A model generated the notes under the pieces. The model was not told the DNA's origin and did not search any database. It saw nothing but the letters and a program-made list of their open reading frames with translations. The position numbers and the translations under genes were made by a program. 6,419 nucleotides of DNA, from positions 1-6,419 of the forward strand of contig JBFLYA010000215.1 of NCBI GenBank assembly GCA_040757115.1, written 5' to 3'. This DNA comes from a bacterium. GTDB taxonomy: Bacteria; UBA9089; CG2-30-40-21; SBAY01. Positions 6,296-6,419 of this stretch are shown here, piece after piece (position 1 is the stretch's first letter; each line of letters begins with the position of its first letter).

Positions 6296-6419
6296 TTCTC
6301 CTGAAAATGTTTGTAAGTTGTTGTAATTACTAATGTTTTGTAATAAAGATGAGAGATTTAAACTACCTTTTCTCTTAAAAACACACAATATTCCCTTCTT
6401 GCCATCGTCTCGAAAAAAA
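6236..6419 (-). CDS. Possible C-terminal tail of an upstream gene, running off the right edge
   Basis: A minus-strand frame is open from the window edge (first complete codon at 6418) through 60 codons to a TAA at 6238-6236. The product is not recognised; it includes GILCVFKRKGSLNLSS and then QTFSGE. The last 19 residues, TVMSLRLTKGDENNGRTTP, come from the inserted repeat. If the insertion and one 13-bp repeat are removed, the same frame would end QTFSGE-stop, with the stop codon one base before the co-polymerase TTG. That is the tight spacing expected inside an operon and is the main support for coding. Against it, the stretch is short, has no family match I can name, and another frame holds a short MARREYCVFL-like peptide. 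Confidence 0.35.
   Translation of the reverse strand, partial: FFRDDGKKGILCVFKRKGSLNLSSLLQNISNYNNLQTFSGETVMSLRLTKGDENNGRTTP
6296..6308. repeat. 13-bp direct repeat, right copy
   Basis: This is an exact copy of 6128-6140. On the minus strand it includes AGGAG (6302-6298) eight bases before an ATG (6289-6287). That ATG would encode only 17 codons, so the match is more likely a leftover of the duplicated site than a working start. Confidence 0.65.

Overview
The window comes from an AT-rich bacterial chromosome and reads as an accessory, repeat-littered stretch of a cell-surface glycan locus. Several dispersed repeat types are present: a GCAGAGACGCAGAG-type inverted repeat, fragments of GxxExxY-family genes, ATTCACC heptamer arrays, and a C5/G5 hairpin repeat. 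From general knowledge, such repeats are common in poorly cultivated, deep-branching environmental bacteria. The sequence alone does not fix the taxon.

Layout from left to right. Positions 1-126 hold the N-terminal remnant of a GxxExxY gene, broken off into an inverted array of 7-bp repeats (74-163). This runs into a degenerate copy of the GCAGAGACGCAGAG repeat (157-218). Then come two plus-strand genes. The first is a hydrolysing UDP-GlcNAc 2-epimerase of the NeuC type (237-1376). The second is an unusually long phosphoglycerate mutase of the cofactor-independent, alkaline-phosphatase-superfamily type (1491-3551), which has its own near-consensus sigma70 promoter (1445-1473). Next is a compact 292-bp element (3570-3861) with 41-bp terminal inverted repeats (38/41 matching) that encloses a start-less C-terminal GxxExxY remnant.

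The minus-strand operon converges on this element. It encodes a Wzz/GumC-type polysaccharide co-polymerase (6123-4615, TTG start) followed by a separate BY-kinase of the CpsD/CapB type (4599-3883). The kinase's Shine-Dalgarno sequence lies on the co-polymerase stop codon. Upstream of the operon, a 155-bp repeat-rich insertion (6141-6295) is bracketed by an exact 13-bp direct repeat that contains the co-polymerase's ribosome-binding site. An open minus-strand frame entering from the right edge (6419-6236) may be the tail of an upstream gene whose end was rewritten by this insertion.

How the genes could work together: NeuC would supply ManNAc-type precursors for a sialic or legionaminic-like sugar. 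The co-polymerase/kinase pair would control chain length and export of a capsule or exopolysaccharide. The mutase has all the glycolytic active-site residues I could align, and its link to the glycan locus is only positional. I see no strong case for an entirely new system. The most interesting signals are the two complementary GxxExxY halves bracketing neuC and gpmI, the insertion that duplicated a ribosome-binding site, the roughly 100-residue N-terminal insertion in the mutase, and a BY-kinase lacking the EX2RX2R motif.
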